A stretch of DNA of 7,820 nucleotides from Anaerolineae bacterium (GTDB taxonomy: Bacteria; Chloroflexota; Anaerolineae; B4-G1; DUEL01), in NCBI GenBank assembly GCA_016926575.1, contig JAFGOJ010000415.1, positions 1 through 7,820 of the forward strand. Direction: 5' to 3'. Each line of letters begins with the position of its first letter. Position 1 is the first letter of the stretch. The translations under genes were made by a program, and so were the position numbers. The notes under the pieces are model-generated. The model was not told the DNA's origin, ran no database searches, and was given only the letters and a program-made list of their open reading frames with translations. Below, piece after piece: positions 1 to 6,183 of this stretch.

Positions 1-1226
1 ACCAGCATCGTGTCGGAGCCGATGAACGCGCCATCTTCGATCACGGTAGCGTGCTTGTGCTGACCGTCGTAGTTGCAGGTGATCGTTCCCGCGCCGATGT
101 TGGCCTTGGGGCCCACCTGAGCGTCGCCCAGGTAGCTGAAGTGACCCATCTTAGCGTCGGGACCGAGGGTCGAGTTTTTGAGCTCGCCGAAGTTGCCCAC
201 GTGTGCCCCCGCGCACAGGTGCGCGCCGCGCCGGAGGTGGCTGAAGGGGCCGACGTCGCTCCCGGTTTCCATCACCGCTTGCTCGATCACCGAGGCGAAC
301 ACGCGGCACCCGTCGCCGATGGTGCTGTCTTCGACCACCGCGTTCGGCCCGATCTGGCACCGTTCGCCGATGGTGGTCTTGCCGCGCAGGGTCGTGTTCG
401 GCCAGATCAGCGTGTCCTGGCCAATCGTGACCGCCGCTTCGACGTAGGTCGTGGCGGGGTCGACCATCGTCACTCCGGCTTCCATCCACCGGCGGTTGAT
501 GCGCTGGCGCAGGACGGCCTCGGCCTCGGCCAGGTGGACGCGCGTGTTGATGCCCAGCGTCTCTGCCGGGTCGTCGGCCACAATAGCGGCCACCGGCCGC
601 CCTTGAGCGACGGCCATGCCGACCAGGTCGGTCAGGTAATACTCCGCTTTGGGCAGGCTGAGGGGGATGTGGGCGACGTTGTCCCACAGCCAGGCGGCGT
701 CGAAGCAGTAGACGCCGGCGTTCAGCTCGTCGATGGCGCGTTGTTCTGGTGTTGCCACGGCTTCTTCGACGATTTCGAGCACCGCGCCGGCCGCGTTGCG
801 CACCACGCGCCCGAATCCGCGCGAGGTGGCGCTTTTCAGCGTCAGCATGGTGATGGGGCCGGGGTTGTCGTGTTGGCGTTCTACCAGTTGGCGCAGGGTT
901 TCTTCGCGCAGGAGGGGCATATCGGCATACGTGACCAGAATCAGATCGGATTGGCCGCGCAGCGCGTCCCGCGCCTGGAGCACGGCGTGGCCGGTGCCGC
1001 GCTGTTCGGTCTGTTCTACGTACACAGCCCGCTCGCCGACCACCTCGCGGACCGCTTCGGCGCCGTGCCCCACGACCAGAACCGGCGGGCGGCCTGATAC
1101 GTTGCGGGCGGCGTCGACGGCGTGGCGCACCATCGGTTGGCCGGACAGCGGGTGGAGCACCTTGGGCAGGGTCGAGTGCATACGCGTGCCCTGACCTGCG
1201 GCTAGAATGACGGCAATTAGACTCAC
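1..1226 (-). CDS. glmU: Bifunctional GlmU (GlcNAc-1-P uridyltransferase / GlcN-1-P acetyltransferase), 3'-truncated by window edge
   Basis: Cytosolic enzyme that acetylates glucosamine-1-phosphate and then joins it to UTP, giving UDP-GlcNAc for peptidoglycan and other glycans. 408 residues are visible; the family is usually about 450-480, so only the C-terminal end is missing. The N-terminal pyrophosphorylase domain (about 1-230) has LAAGQGTRM (8-16), LPKVLH (20-25), QRGTGHA (75-81), YADMPL (100-105), NAG (169-171), EYYLTD (195-200) and GIN (225-227). The left-handed beta-helix acetyltransferase domain follows from about 255, with R332, K350, H362 and N385. These match E. coli R333, K351, H363 and N386 with a one-residue offset. 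The start is GTG at 1226-1224, preceded by AAGGAGG at 1238-1232 with 5 nt spacing; the protein begins MSLIAVILAAG, as expected for the family. It lies downstream of tRNA-Gln on the same strand, behind a terminator, with no separate promoter visible, so expression may depend on readthrough. Confidence 0.97.
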   Translation of the reverse strand, partial: MSLIAVILAAGQGTRMHSTLPKVLHPLSGQPMVRHAVDAARNVSGRPPVLVVGHGAEAVREVVGERAVYVEQTEQRGTGHAVLQARDALRGQSDLILVTYADMPLLREETLRQLVERQHDNPGPITMLTLKSATSRGFGRVVRNAAGAVLEIVEEAVATPEQRAIDELNAGVYCFDAAWLWDNVAHIPLSLPKAEYYLTDLVGMAVAQGRPVAAIVADDPAETLGINTRVHLAEAEAVLRQRINRRWMEAGVTMVDPATTYVEAAVTIGQDTLIWPNTTLRGKTTIGERCQIGPNAVVEDSTIGDGCRVFASVIEQAVMETGSDVGPFSHLRRGAHLCAGAHVGNFGELKNSTLGPDAKMGHFSYLGDAQVGPKANIGAGTITCNYDGQHKHATVIEDGAFIGSDTML

Positions 1227-1231
1227 AGACG

Positions 1232-1238
1232 CCTCCTT
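1232..1238 (-). promoter_or_regulatory. Shine-Dalgarno deciding the glmU GTG start
   Basis: On the minus strand AAGGAGG lies 5 nt before GTG 1226-1224. No in-frame ATG near this point gives the normal LAAGxGTRM spacing from the N-terminus, so this site supports the GTG start. Confidence 0.8.
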
Positions 1239-1252
1239 GCCTCGACTGGGGT

Positions 1253-1294
1253 AAAAAAATGGCCGTCGCATAGCCCCAGCGGGCCTGTACGGCC
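1253..1294 (-). terminator. Intrinsic terminator between tRNA-Gln and glmU
   Basis: On the minus strand GGCCGT (1294-1289) pairs perfectly with ACGGCC (1266-1261). An inner stem (AGGCCC/GGGGCT, one G-G mismatch) can extend it. A seven-T run follows at 1259-1253. It sits only 27 nt before the glmU start and would end the tRNA-Gln transcript. Because no glmU promoter is visible after it, glmU probably relies on leakage or regulated readthrough. Confidence 0.7.
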
Positions 1295-1313
1295 TTTTAC
1301 TACAGGCTGGGGC
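1273..1313 (-). promoter_or_regulatory. Alternative hairpin joining the tRNA-Gln 3' end to its trailer
   Basis: In minus-strand RNA, GCCCCAG (1313-1307, the last bases of the tRNA) plus CCTGTA (1306-1301) is complementary to TACAGG (1289-1284) plus CTGGGGC (1279-1273). That is 13 pairs with one 4-nt bulge (1283-1280). This fold shares strands with both the tRNA acceptor stem and the terminator stem (GGCCGT at 1294-1289 lies in its loop and at its base). It therefore cannot coexist with a fully folded tRNA plus the terminator. Complementarity is seen directly; a regulatory role is inferred. Confidence 0.4.
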
Positions 1314-1378
1314 GGTAGGATTCGAACCTACGAATTACGGATTCAAAGTCCGCCGCCTTGCCGCTTGGCCACGCCCCA
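1307..1378 (-). tRNA. tRNA-Gln (anticodon UUG)
   Basis: A 72-nt cloverleaf can be folded by eye: acceptor TGGGGCG/CGCCCCA, D-arm GCC/GGC, anticodon arm GCGGA-CTTTGAA-TCCGT with anticodon TTG (pairs with CAA), a 5-nt variable loop, and T-arm GTAGG-TTCGAAT-CCTAC. The discriminator is G, and U1-A72 as the first pair is typical of glutamine tRNAs. The first anticodon-stem pair is G-U. The bases after the discriminator read CCT, so the CCA tail is not encoded and must be added by CCA-adding enzyme. It is transcribed away from the deacetylase gene and lies upstream of glmU. Confidence 0.96.
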
Positions 1379-1390
1379 GAATGCCCCTAC

Positions 1391-1419
1391 ATCTTACCAC
1401 AATTGACACCGAACCGCAA
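1391..1419 (-). promoter_or_regulatory. Putative promoter of tRNA-Gln
   Basis: On the minus strand TTGCGG (1419-1414), a 17-nt spacer, then TAAGAT (1396-1391). The tRNA begins 12 nt after the -10, leaving a leader of only a few bases. The -35 matches consensus at three positions and the -10 at four. It lies close to the divergent promoter of the deacetylase gene. Confidence 0.5.
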
Positions 1420-1437
1420 ATCAAACCCCGTGCCCGG

Positions 1438-1466
1438 TTGACAGAAACCGCCATCCATTGTATCCT
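1438..1466 (+). promoter_or_regulatory. Putative promoter of the polysaccharide deacetylase gene
   Basis: Perfect -35 TTGACA (1438-1443), a 17-nt spacer and -10 TATCCT (1461-1466, four of six matches). Transcription would start near 1473, just before the GAGG Shine-Dalgarno at 1477-1480. This supports ATG 1485 and rules out the in-frame TTG at 1458, which lies upstream of the predicted transcript start. Confidence 0.6.
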
Positions 1467-1484
1467 TCACCCTTGCGAGGTTCG

Positions 1485-2468
1485 ATGGAGAGTCACAGAC
1501 AATTTTTCCGCGGCTTATTGGTCGTCCTGGGTGCGTTGGCTGCCCTTCTGGCTGGCCTGTTGGGACTTTTGACCCTGGTGCCGGAGACCGTCGCCTTCTT
1601 CCCTCCCACACAGACGCCGACCCCCACATCTTCCCCGACCCCCACACCTACGTCGACGCTGACCCCCATCCCCACATCCACCCCCACCCCTACGTCGACC
1701 CCCACACCAACGTCTACACCGACCCCTACCTCGACGCCAACCCCCACCCCCACGCCGACCGCTACCTTCCCACCGCCGCCCGAACAGGCCACGGTACCCA
1801 TTCTGATGTACCACTACGTCGAAGAATGGCCCGCCGACGCCGACAGCTTCCGCCGCGATCTCACCGTCCGCCCCGCTGACTTCGAGCTCCAGCTCCAATA
1901 TCTGTCCGAGGCCGGGTTCGAGACGATCACATTGGCCCACCTCTACCGCCATCTGGTAGAAGGCATGCCGCTGCCCGAAAAGCCGATCATTCTCACCTTC
2001 GACGACGGCTACCGCGATGCCTACACGACCGTCTTCCCGCTGTTGCAGGAATATGGCTTCGTCGGCACGTTCTTCGTGCTCGTCACCCCCGCCCATTTCG
2101 AGAGCCCGGTCTATCTCACCTGGGCCATGATGGCCGAAATGGCAGACGGCGGCATGGATATCCAGGCCCACGGGCGTGACCACGTCGACATGCGCAACCG
2201 TACCTACGATTACCTGGTCTACCAACTGCTGGGCGTCAAAGAAGCGGTCGAATACCACACCGGGCAGCCCGTCACCTTTTTCTGCTACCCCTCGGGTCAG
2301 TACGACGACCTCGTCATCGACGTCCTGCGCTCCGCCGGCTACTGGGGTGCAGTGACCACACATCACGGCTACGTCCACACTCGGGACAATCTCTACACCC
2401 TCGACCGCATCCGCATCCGGGGCACCGACTCGTTGGAGGCGTTCATCGCCCGCGTCGAAGGCCGATAG
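1485..2468 (+). CDS. Membrane-anchored polysaccharide deacetylase (NodB homology domain, carbohydrate esterase family 4)
   Basis: 327 residues. Residues 8-32 form a hydrophobic segment after RQFFRG, likely an uncleaved signal anchor. Residues 41-98 are a Thr/Pro/Ser linker that should hold the catalytic domain away from the membrane. The NodB domain runs from about 103 (VPILMYHYVE) to the end. Motif 1 is TFDD (171-174), giving the catalytic base and metal Asp. Motif 2 is HGRDH (229-233), giving the two metal histidines. The CYPSGQYD motif (267-274) is the COG0726-type form. The likely reaction is metal-dependent removal of N- or O-acetyl groups from an extracytoplasmic polysaccharide; the substrate cannot be told from sequence. 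ATG 1485 is preferred over the in-frame TTG 1458 because of GAGG at 1477-1480 and the promoter position. It is a single-gene unit, divergent from tRNA-Gln. Confidence 0.9.
   Translation: MESHRQFFRGLLVVLGALAALLAGLLGLLTLVPETVAFFPPTQTPTPTSSPTPTPTSTLTPIPTSTPTPTSTPTPTSTPTPTSTPTPTPTPTATFPPPPEQATVPILMYHYVEEWPADADSFRRDLTVRPADFELQLQYLSEAGFETITLAHLYRHLVEGMPLPEKPIILTFDDGYRDAYTTVFPLLQEYGFVGTFFVLVTPAHFESPVYLTWAMMAEMADGGMDIQAHGRDHVDMRNRTYDYLVYQLLGVKEAVEYHTGQPVTFFCYPSGQYDDLVIDVLRSAGYWGAVTTHHGYVHTRDNLYTLDRIRIRGTDSLEAFIARVEGR
1674..1745 (+). repeat. 18-bp coding minisatellite (TSTPTP x4) in the deacetylase linker
   Basis: Four in-frame 18-bp units each encode TSTPTP (residues 64-87), inside a longer Thr/Pro-rich, C-rich stretch from about 1605 to 1778. 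The units differ mostly at third codon positions, so the peptide is better conserved than the DNA. Change in unit number would keep the frame and only alter linker length. Confidence 0.75.
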
Positions 2469-2494
2469 CATCCGCTGCAGTTTTCCCTCGAACG

Positions 2495-2520
2495 TGATAG
2501 CTTCTGATAGGTTTTGATAG
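2495..2520 (+). repeat. Three TGATAG direct repeats with 10-bp spacing
   Basis: TGATAG occurs at 2495-2500, 2505-2510 and 2515-2520, exactly one helical turn apart. The third copy overlaps the -35 hexamer of the putative mevalonate promoter. The arrangement looks like an array of operator half-sites bound on one face of the DNA. The binding protein is unknown. Confidence 0.5.
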
Positions 2521-2542
2521 TCTGCTCGGAGTAAAATACACT
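2514..2542 (+). promoter_or_regulatory. Putative promoter of the mevalonate gene cluster
   Basis: -35 TTGATA (2514-2519), a 17-nt spacer and -10 TACACT (2537-2542). Transcription would start near 2549, giving a leader of about 47 nt before the HMG-CoA reductase ATG. The -35 overlaps the third TGATAG repeat, so a protein bound there could repress or activate. Confidence 0.5.
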
Positions 2543-2547
2543 CACCA

Positions 2548-2580
2548 CCGCCGGCATCTTGGCGATCCGGCGGTTTATCT
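2548..2580 (+). other. GC-rich leader hairpin before HMG-CoA reductase
   Basis: CCGCCGG (2548-2554) pairs perfectly with CCGGCGG (2567-2573). An inner ATC/GAT pair block extends the stem past one bulged C, and TTTATCT follows. The predicted transcript starts at the base of this hairpin, so it could stabilise the 5' end of the mRNA. It could instead be a weak terminator for the deacetylase transcript, though the T tract is interrupted. Confidence 0.45.
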
Positions 2581-2595
2581 TGTGTGAGAGGGTAT

Positions 2596-3891
2596 ATGAC
2601 GTCGTCACGCGTTTCGGGGTTCTACAATTGGACGCTCGAAGAGCGGTTGGCCTGGGCCGCCCGCTGGGCCGATCTGACCGATGCGGAAACGGCTGCGCTT
2701 GCCGGGATGCTGGGGCTGACCCTGGGGCAAGCCGACCGGATGATCGAGAACGTGATCGGGCAGTATACCCTGCCCCTCGGCCTGGCCCTCAACTTCCAGA
2801 TCAACGCGCGCGACGTCGTCGTGCCCATGGTGATCGAGGAGCCTTCGGTCGTGGCCGGGGCCTCCTTCGCCGCCAAACTGGCCCGCGCCGGCGGGGGCTT
2901 CCGCGCCGAATCGACCCCCCCGGAGATGATCGGCCAGATTCAGGTGCTCGATCTGACGGATCTGGACGCCGCGCGGTCGGCGCTGCTGGCCGCTCGGGAA
3001 CGGATTCTGGCCCGCGCCGACGAAACCGACCCCGTCATCCGGCGGCTCGGCGGCGGCGCGCGTGACGTAGACGTGCGCCTGCTCCCCGACACCCCCGCCG
3101 GCCCGATGCTGGTGCTCCACCTGATCTACGACTGCCGCGACGCGATGGGGGCGAATGCCGTCAACACCGCTTGCGAGGCTCTGGCCCCCCTGATCGCAGA
3201 CATCACCGGCGGGCGCGTGGGGCTGCGCATCCTGTCGAACCTGGCCGACCGCCGCCTGGCGCGCGCGGAATGCCTCGTTCCCGCCAGCGCCCTGGCCTTC
3301 GACGATTTCGCTGGTGTAGACGTGGCCCGCGGCATCGTCGAGGCGTGGGCCTTCGCCGCGGCCGACCCGTACCGCGCGGCGACGCACAACAAAGGCATCA
3401 TGAACGGCATCGACGCCGTAGCCCTGGCCACCGGGCAGGACTGGCGCGCCATCGAGGCCGGCGCGCACGCCTACGCCGCCCGCTCCGGGCGCTACACCAG
3501 CCTTTCCACCTGGTCCCAGGACCCGCAGGGCAACCTGATCGGGTGGATCGAACTGCCCCTGGCGGTGGGCCTCGTCGGTGGGGCATCCCGCTCCCACCCG
3601 ACCGCGCGCGTGGCGCTGAAACTGTTGCGGGTGCAGACCGCGCGCGAGCTGGCCGAGGTGATGGCCGCGGTTGGGCTGGCGCAAAACCTGGCCGCCATCC
3701 GCGCCCTGGCCACCGAGGGCATCCAGAAGGGCCACATGGCCCTGCACGCTCGCCAGGTCGCCGTCGCGGCTGGAGCGGAGGCAGACGAAGTGGCGCGCGT
3801 GGCCCAACGTATGGTTGCAGAAGGCGTCGTCCGGCCCGACCGGGCCGAGGCGATGTTGACATCGTTGCGCAGCGAGCGAGGAGGGACGTAG
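2596..3891 (+). CDS. mvaA: Hydroxymethylglutaryl-CoA reductase, class II (degradative-type family)
   Basis: 431 residues, close to the size of Pseudomonas mevalonii HMG-CoA reductase, which it resembles over its length. It converts HMG-CoA to mevalonate with two NAD(P)H. Visible motifs: ENVIG (51-55), EEPSVVA with catalytic E81, DAMGAN (182-187, nucleotide binding), HNKGIMNG with K266, DWRAIEAGAH with D282, VGLVGGA (324-330), and GHMALHAR with catalytic H380. E81, K266, D282 and H380 lie within two residues of P. mevalonii E83, K267, D283 and H381. ATG 2596 follows GAGAGGG (2586-2592); an in-frame GTG at 2584 has no Shine-Dalgarno. The class II enzyme was first known for mevalonate breakdown. 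Clustering with HMG-CoA synthase and thiolase, with no HMG-CoA lyase nearby, argues for synthesis here. Cofactor preference (NADH or NADPH) is not settled by what I can see. The stop codon shares one base with the next gene. Confidence 0.96.
   Translation: MTSSRVSGFYNWTLEERLAWAARWADLTDAETAALAGMLGLTLGQADRMIENVIGQYTLPLGLALNFQINARDVVVPMVIEEPSVVAGASFAAKLARAGGGFRAESTPPEMIGQIQVLDLTDLDAARSALLAARERILARADETDPVIRRLGGGARDVDVRLLPDTPAGPMLVLHLIYDCRDAMGANAVNTACEALAPLIADITGGRVGLRILSNLADRRLARAECLVPASALAFDDFAGVDVARGIVEAWAFAAADPYRAATHNKGIMNGIDAVALATGQDWRAIEAGAHAYAARSGRYTSLSTWSQDPQGNLIGWIELPLAVGLVGGASRSHPTARVALKLLRVQTARELAEVMAAVGLAQNLAAIRALATEGIQKGHMALHARQVAVAAGAEADEVARVAQRMVAEGVVRPDRAEAMLTSLRSERGGT
3879..3885 (+). 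promoter_or_regulatory. Shine-Dalgarno deciding the HMG-CoA synthase GTG start
   Basis: AGGAGGG, inside the last codons of the reductase gene, lies 5 nt before GTG 3891. The later in-frame ATG at 3912 has only weak purine tracts before it. The TAGTG overlap (TAG stop sharing its G with the GTG) suggests translational coupling. Confidence 0.65.
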
Positions 3892-4964
3892 TGACGCATG
3901 ACGGTCGGTTGATGAAACCAGCCCGGGACGTTGGAATCTTGGGATACGGAGCCTACGTGCCGCGCTACCGGTTGCCTGCTACAGAGGTAGAACGCATCTG
4001 GACCGACGGGGAAGGCGGCACCCCTATCAATGAAAAGGCCGTGCCCGGGCTAGACGAGGACGTGGTCACCATCTCCATCGAGGCGGCGCGCAACGCGCTC
4101 GCCCGTGCGGGGGATGCAGTCGACCCGGCGCGCATCGGCGCGGTGTGGGTGGGCAGCGAGTCGCACCCCTACGCGGTCAAGCCTACGTCCACCATCGTGG
4201 CCGAGGCCATCGGTGCCGTGCCCTACACTCAGGCTGCCGACTGGCAGTTCGCCTGCAAGGCCGGCACCGAGGCGATGCAGGCTGCCATTGGCTTCGTCGG
4301 CTCCGGCATGGTGCAGGTCGCCATGGCCATCGGCGCAGACACCGCGCAGGGCCGCCCGGGCGATGCGCTGGAGTACACGGCCGGAGCGGGCGGCGCGGCC
4401 TACCTGCTCGGCGCGGCGGAAGACGCGCTGGCCGTGTTCGAGGGATCGTTCTCTTTTGTCACCGACACGCCGGACTTTTGGCGGCGGGCCTACCAGCACT
4501 ACCCCTCTCACGGCGGACGCTTCACCGGGGAACCGGCCTACTTCCGGCACATCACCGAGGCGGCACAGGGGCTGATGGCGGCGCTGGGAACCTCGGCGGC
4601 GGATTACCATTACGCCATCTTCCACCAGCCGAACGTCAAATTCCCCCAAACCGTTGCGCGCCAATTGGGGTTTACACAAGAACAAATCGCGGCGGGGATG
4701 TTCGTAGGGGACGTAGGCAACACCTACGCTGCGGCGTCTATGCTTGGACTGACCGGCATACTGGACGTGGCCGCGCCGGGCGAGCGCATCCTTCTGGTGA
4801 GCTTCGGGTCGGGGGCGGGATCGGACGCATTCTCCCTGCGCGTGACGGAGAAGATCGAAGCGCGTCGCAACCGGGCCCCCGCCACGCGTGCCTACGTCAC
4901 CCGCCGCGCCCCCATCGACTACGCCATGTACGCCCGCTACCGCGGCAAACTGACGATGAAATAG
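3891..4964 (+). CDS. mvaS: Hydroxymethylglutaryl-CoA synthase, archaeal type (thiolase superfamily)
   Basis: 357 residues with a KAS III/thiolase fold. It condenses acetyl-CoA with acetoacetyl-CoA to give HMG-CoA. Visible features: N-terminal VGILGYGAYVPRYR (14-27), SESHPYAVKP with E90 as likely general base, FACKAGTEA with catalytic C122, FHQPNVKFP with H245, GDVGNTYAAAS with N277, LLVSFGSGAGSDAF (301-314) and the tail IDYAMYARYRGK (342-353). The short length (about 350 rather than the 390-500 of classical bacterial/eukaryotic MvaS), the FACKAGT active site and the DYAxYxRYRGK tail mark the archaeal-type family. GTG 3891 is chosen for its Shine-Dalgarno; ATG 3912 would remove seven residues not needed for the fold. 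In archaea this protein forms a complex with thiolase and DUF35, and both partners are encoded just downstream. Confidence 0.94.
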   Translation: MTHDGRLMKPARDVGILGYGAYVPRYRLPATEVERIWTDGEGGTPINEKAVPGLDEDVVTISIEAARNALARAGDAVDPARIGAVWVGSESHPYAVKPTSTIVAEAIGAVPYTQAADWQFACKAGTEAMQAAIGFVGSGMVQVAMAIGADTAQGRPGDALEYTAGAGGAAYLLGAAEDALAVFEGSFSFVTDTPDFWRRAYQHYPSHGGRFTGEPAYFRHITEAAQGLMAALGTSAADYHYAIFHQPNVKFPQTVARQLGFTQEQIAAGMFVGDVGNTYAAASMLGLTGILDVAAPGERILLVSFGSGAGSDAFSLRVTEKIEARRNRAPATRAYVTRRAPIDYAMYARYRGKLTMK

Positions 4965-4981
4965 CCGCCCAGAACGCGTAA

Positions 4982-5016
4982 TTCGCAATTTCTAATTCGC
5001 AATTCGCAATTTGCAA
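4982..5016 (+). repeat. Heptanucleotide tandem repeat between HMG-CoA synthase and thiolase genes
   Basis: Five contiguous 7-bp units: TTCGCAA (4982-4988), TTTCTAA (4989-4995), TTCGCAA (4996-5002), TTCGCAA (5003-5009) and TTTGCAA (5010-5016). A decayed sixth unit, CGCGTAA, precedes them. The tract fills most of the 59-nt gap and is AT-rich against GC-rich genes. The last two A residues join GG to make the AAGG Shine-Dalgarno (5015-5018) of the thiolase. It resembles the short heptameric repeats seen in intergenic DNA of cyanobacteria and others. Confidence 0.8.
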
Positions 5017-5023
5017 GGTGATT

Positions 5024-6181
5024 ATGAGAGACGTCGCAATTGTCGGCATTGGACAGACGAAAGTTGGCGAGCATTGGGACATCGGGCTGCGCCACCTGGC
5101 ATTGGAAGCGCTCCAGGGAGCGATGGCCGATGCCGGCGTGGAGCGCGTCGATGCGCTGTACGTTGGGAACATGCTTTCCGGGGCGTTGGTGGGGCAGGAG
5201 CACCTGGGCGCGCTCGTGGCGGACTTTGCGGGCCTGCGCGGGGTGGAAGCCGTCAAGGTCGAAGCAGCGTGCGCCTCTGGCGCGGCGGCGCTGCGCCTGG
5301 GCTACGTCGCCGTCGCCGGCGGCCTGTCGAACGTCGTGGCCGTCGTCGGCGTTGAAAAGATGACTGACGCGCCCGGCCCCGAGGCGACCAGTGCGGCGGC
5401 GATGGCCTGCGACGCGGATTATGAAGCGGCGCATGGACTCTCGTTGGCTGCCCTTCATGCCCTGTTGATGCAACGGTATATGCGCGAGTATGGCTATACC
5501 AAAGAAAACTTCGCCCCCTTTGCCATCAATGCCCATGCCAACGCTATGAACAATCCGTATGCGATGTTCCATCTGGCGCTCAAAGAATCGACCTACAACC
5601 GGGCGCGCATGGTGGCCGATCCGCTCAACTTGATGGACGGCGCGCCGATAGCCGATGGTGCGGCGGCGGTCGTGCTGGCCCCGGTCGAGTGGGCGCGCCA
5701 GTTGAACCCGGCCCCGGTGCGGGTTGCTGCGTCGGCGGTGGGCACAGACGCGGTGGCCGTCCACGACCGGCGCGATCCGCTGCTTCTCGATGCGGCGCTG
5801 CTGTCGAGTGGGCGCGCTTACCGGCAGGCGGGTGTAGCGCCGGACGACATCGACTTCTTCGAGCTGCACGACGCGTTCGGCATTATGGCCGCGTTGAGCC
5901 TGGAGGCGACGGGCTTTGCCGAGCGCGGCAAAGGGGTGCGGCTGGCGTTGGATGGTGAGATCGCTCTGCGCGGGCGCGTGCCCATCTCCACCCTGGGCGG
6001 GCTCAAAGCGCGCGGGCACCCGGTGGGCGCCACGGGCGTGTACCAGGCCGTCGAGGCGGTGCAGCAGTTGCGCGGGCAGGCGGGCGGCAGTCAAGTGCCG
6101 AACGCGCGCTTGGGGATGACCCAGAGCATTGGCGGGAGCGGGGCCACGGCCATCACTCACATTTTGGAACGTATTGTTTGA
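5024..6181 (+). CDS. Acetyl-CoA C-acetyltransferase, SCP-x/archaeal-type thiolase
   Basis: 385 residues. It condenses two acetyl-CoA to acetoacetyl-CoA, the substrate of the synthase upstream. Motifs: VAIVGIGQTKVG (4-15), VEAACASGAAAL with nucleophile C83, HDAFG with H282, GGLKARGHPVGATG with H332, and the terminal MTQSIGGSGATAITHIL (365-381). In the last motif the position near the usual second thiolase cysteine carries no Cys. That, the HDAF motif and the size fit the SCP-x/archaeal branch rather than the AtoB/PhaA branch. ATG 5024 is preferred, with AAGG at 5015-5018; GTG 5018 would overlap that site. On family grounds alone it could be a 3-ketoacyl-CoA thiolase. Its place between HMG-CoA synthase and DUF35 makes the mevalonate role the best reading. 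Confidence 0.93.
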   Translation: MRDVAIVGIGQTKVGEHWDIGLRHLALEALQGAMADAGVERVDALYVGNMLSGALVGQEHLGALVADFAGLRGVEAVKVEAACASGAAALRLGYVAVAGGLSNVVAVVGVEKMTDAPGPEATSAAAMACDADYEAAHGLSLAALHALLMQRYMREYGYTKENFAPFAINAHANAMNNPYAMFHLALKESTYNRARMVADPLNLMDGAPIADGAAAVVLAPVEWARQLNPAPVRVAASAVGTDAVAVHDRRDPLLLDAALLSSGRAYRQAGVAPDDIDFFELHDAFGIMAALSLEATGFAERGKGVRLALDGEIALRGRVPISTLGGLKARGHPVGATGVYQAVEAVQQLRGQAGGSQVPNARLGMTQSIGGSGATAITHILERIV

Positions 6182-6183
6182 TG

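Noticed and set aside
51..1097. Plus-strand open frame of 348 codons over the glmU region
   Set aside because: It lies antisense to a glmU frame with every catalytic motif intact. The protein is low-complexity His/Arg/Val-rich, as expected for an antisense frame in GC-rich DNA.
1271..1280. A second, decayed tRNA-Gln 5' end downstream of tRNA-Gln (minus strand CTGGGGCTATG)
   Set aside because: The likeness is limited to about ten bases and no further cloverleaf arms follow. It is better explained as one arm of the trailer hairpin.
1605..1778. CRISPR-like or regulatory repeat array
   Set aside because: The repeats are in frame, encode a Thr/Pro linker and have no unique spacers.
1515..2471. 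Minus-strand open frame of 318 codons opposite the deacetylase
   Set aside because: Its Gly/Arg-rich tail is only the complement of the Thr/Pro repeat. The plus-strand frame has the NodB motifs.
2605..3807. Minus-strand open frame of 400 codons opposite the HMG-CoA reductase gene
   Set aside because: It is a mirror of codon bias in mvaA and shows no recognisable domain. The plus-strand frame has complete HMG-CoA reductase motifs.
3171..3890. N-terminal extension of the HMG-CoA synthase frame across the reductase gene
   Set aside because: The upstream 240 codons are an out-of-frame reading of mvaA. The synthase begins at GTG 3891 with a strong Shine-Dalgarno.
4937..6160. Minus-strand open frame of 407 codons opposite the thiolase gene
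   Set aside because: Arg/His-rich shadow of the thiolase codons with no family motif. The plus strand has a full thiolase.
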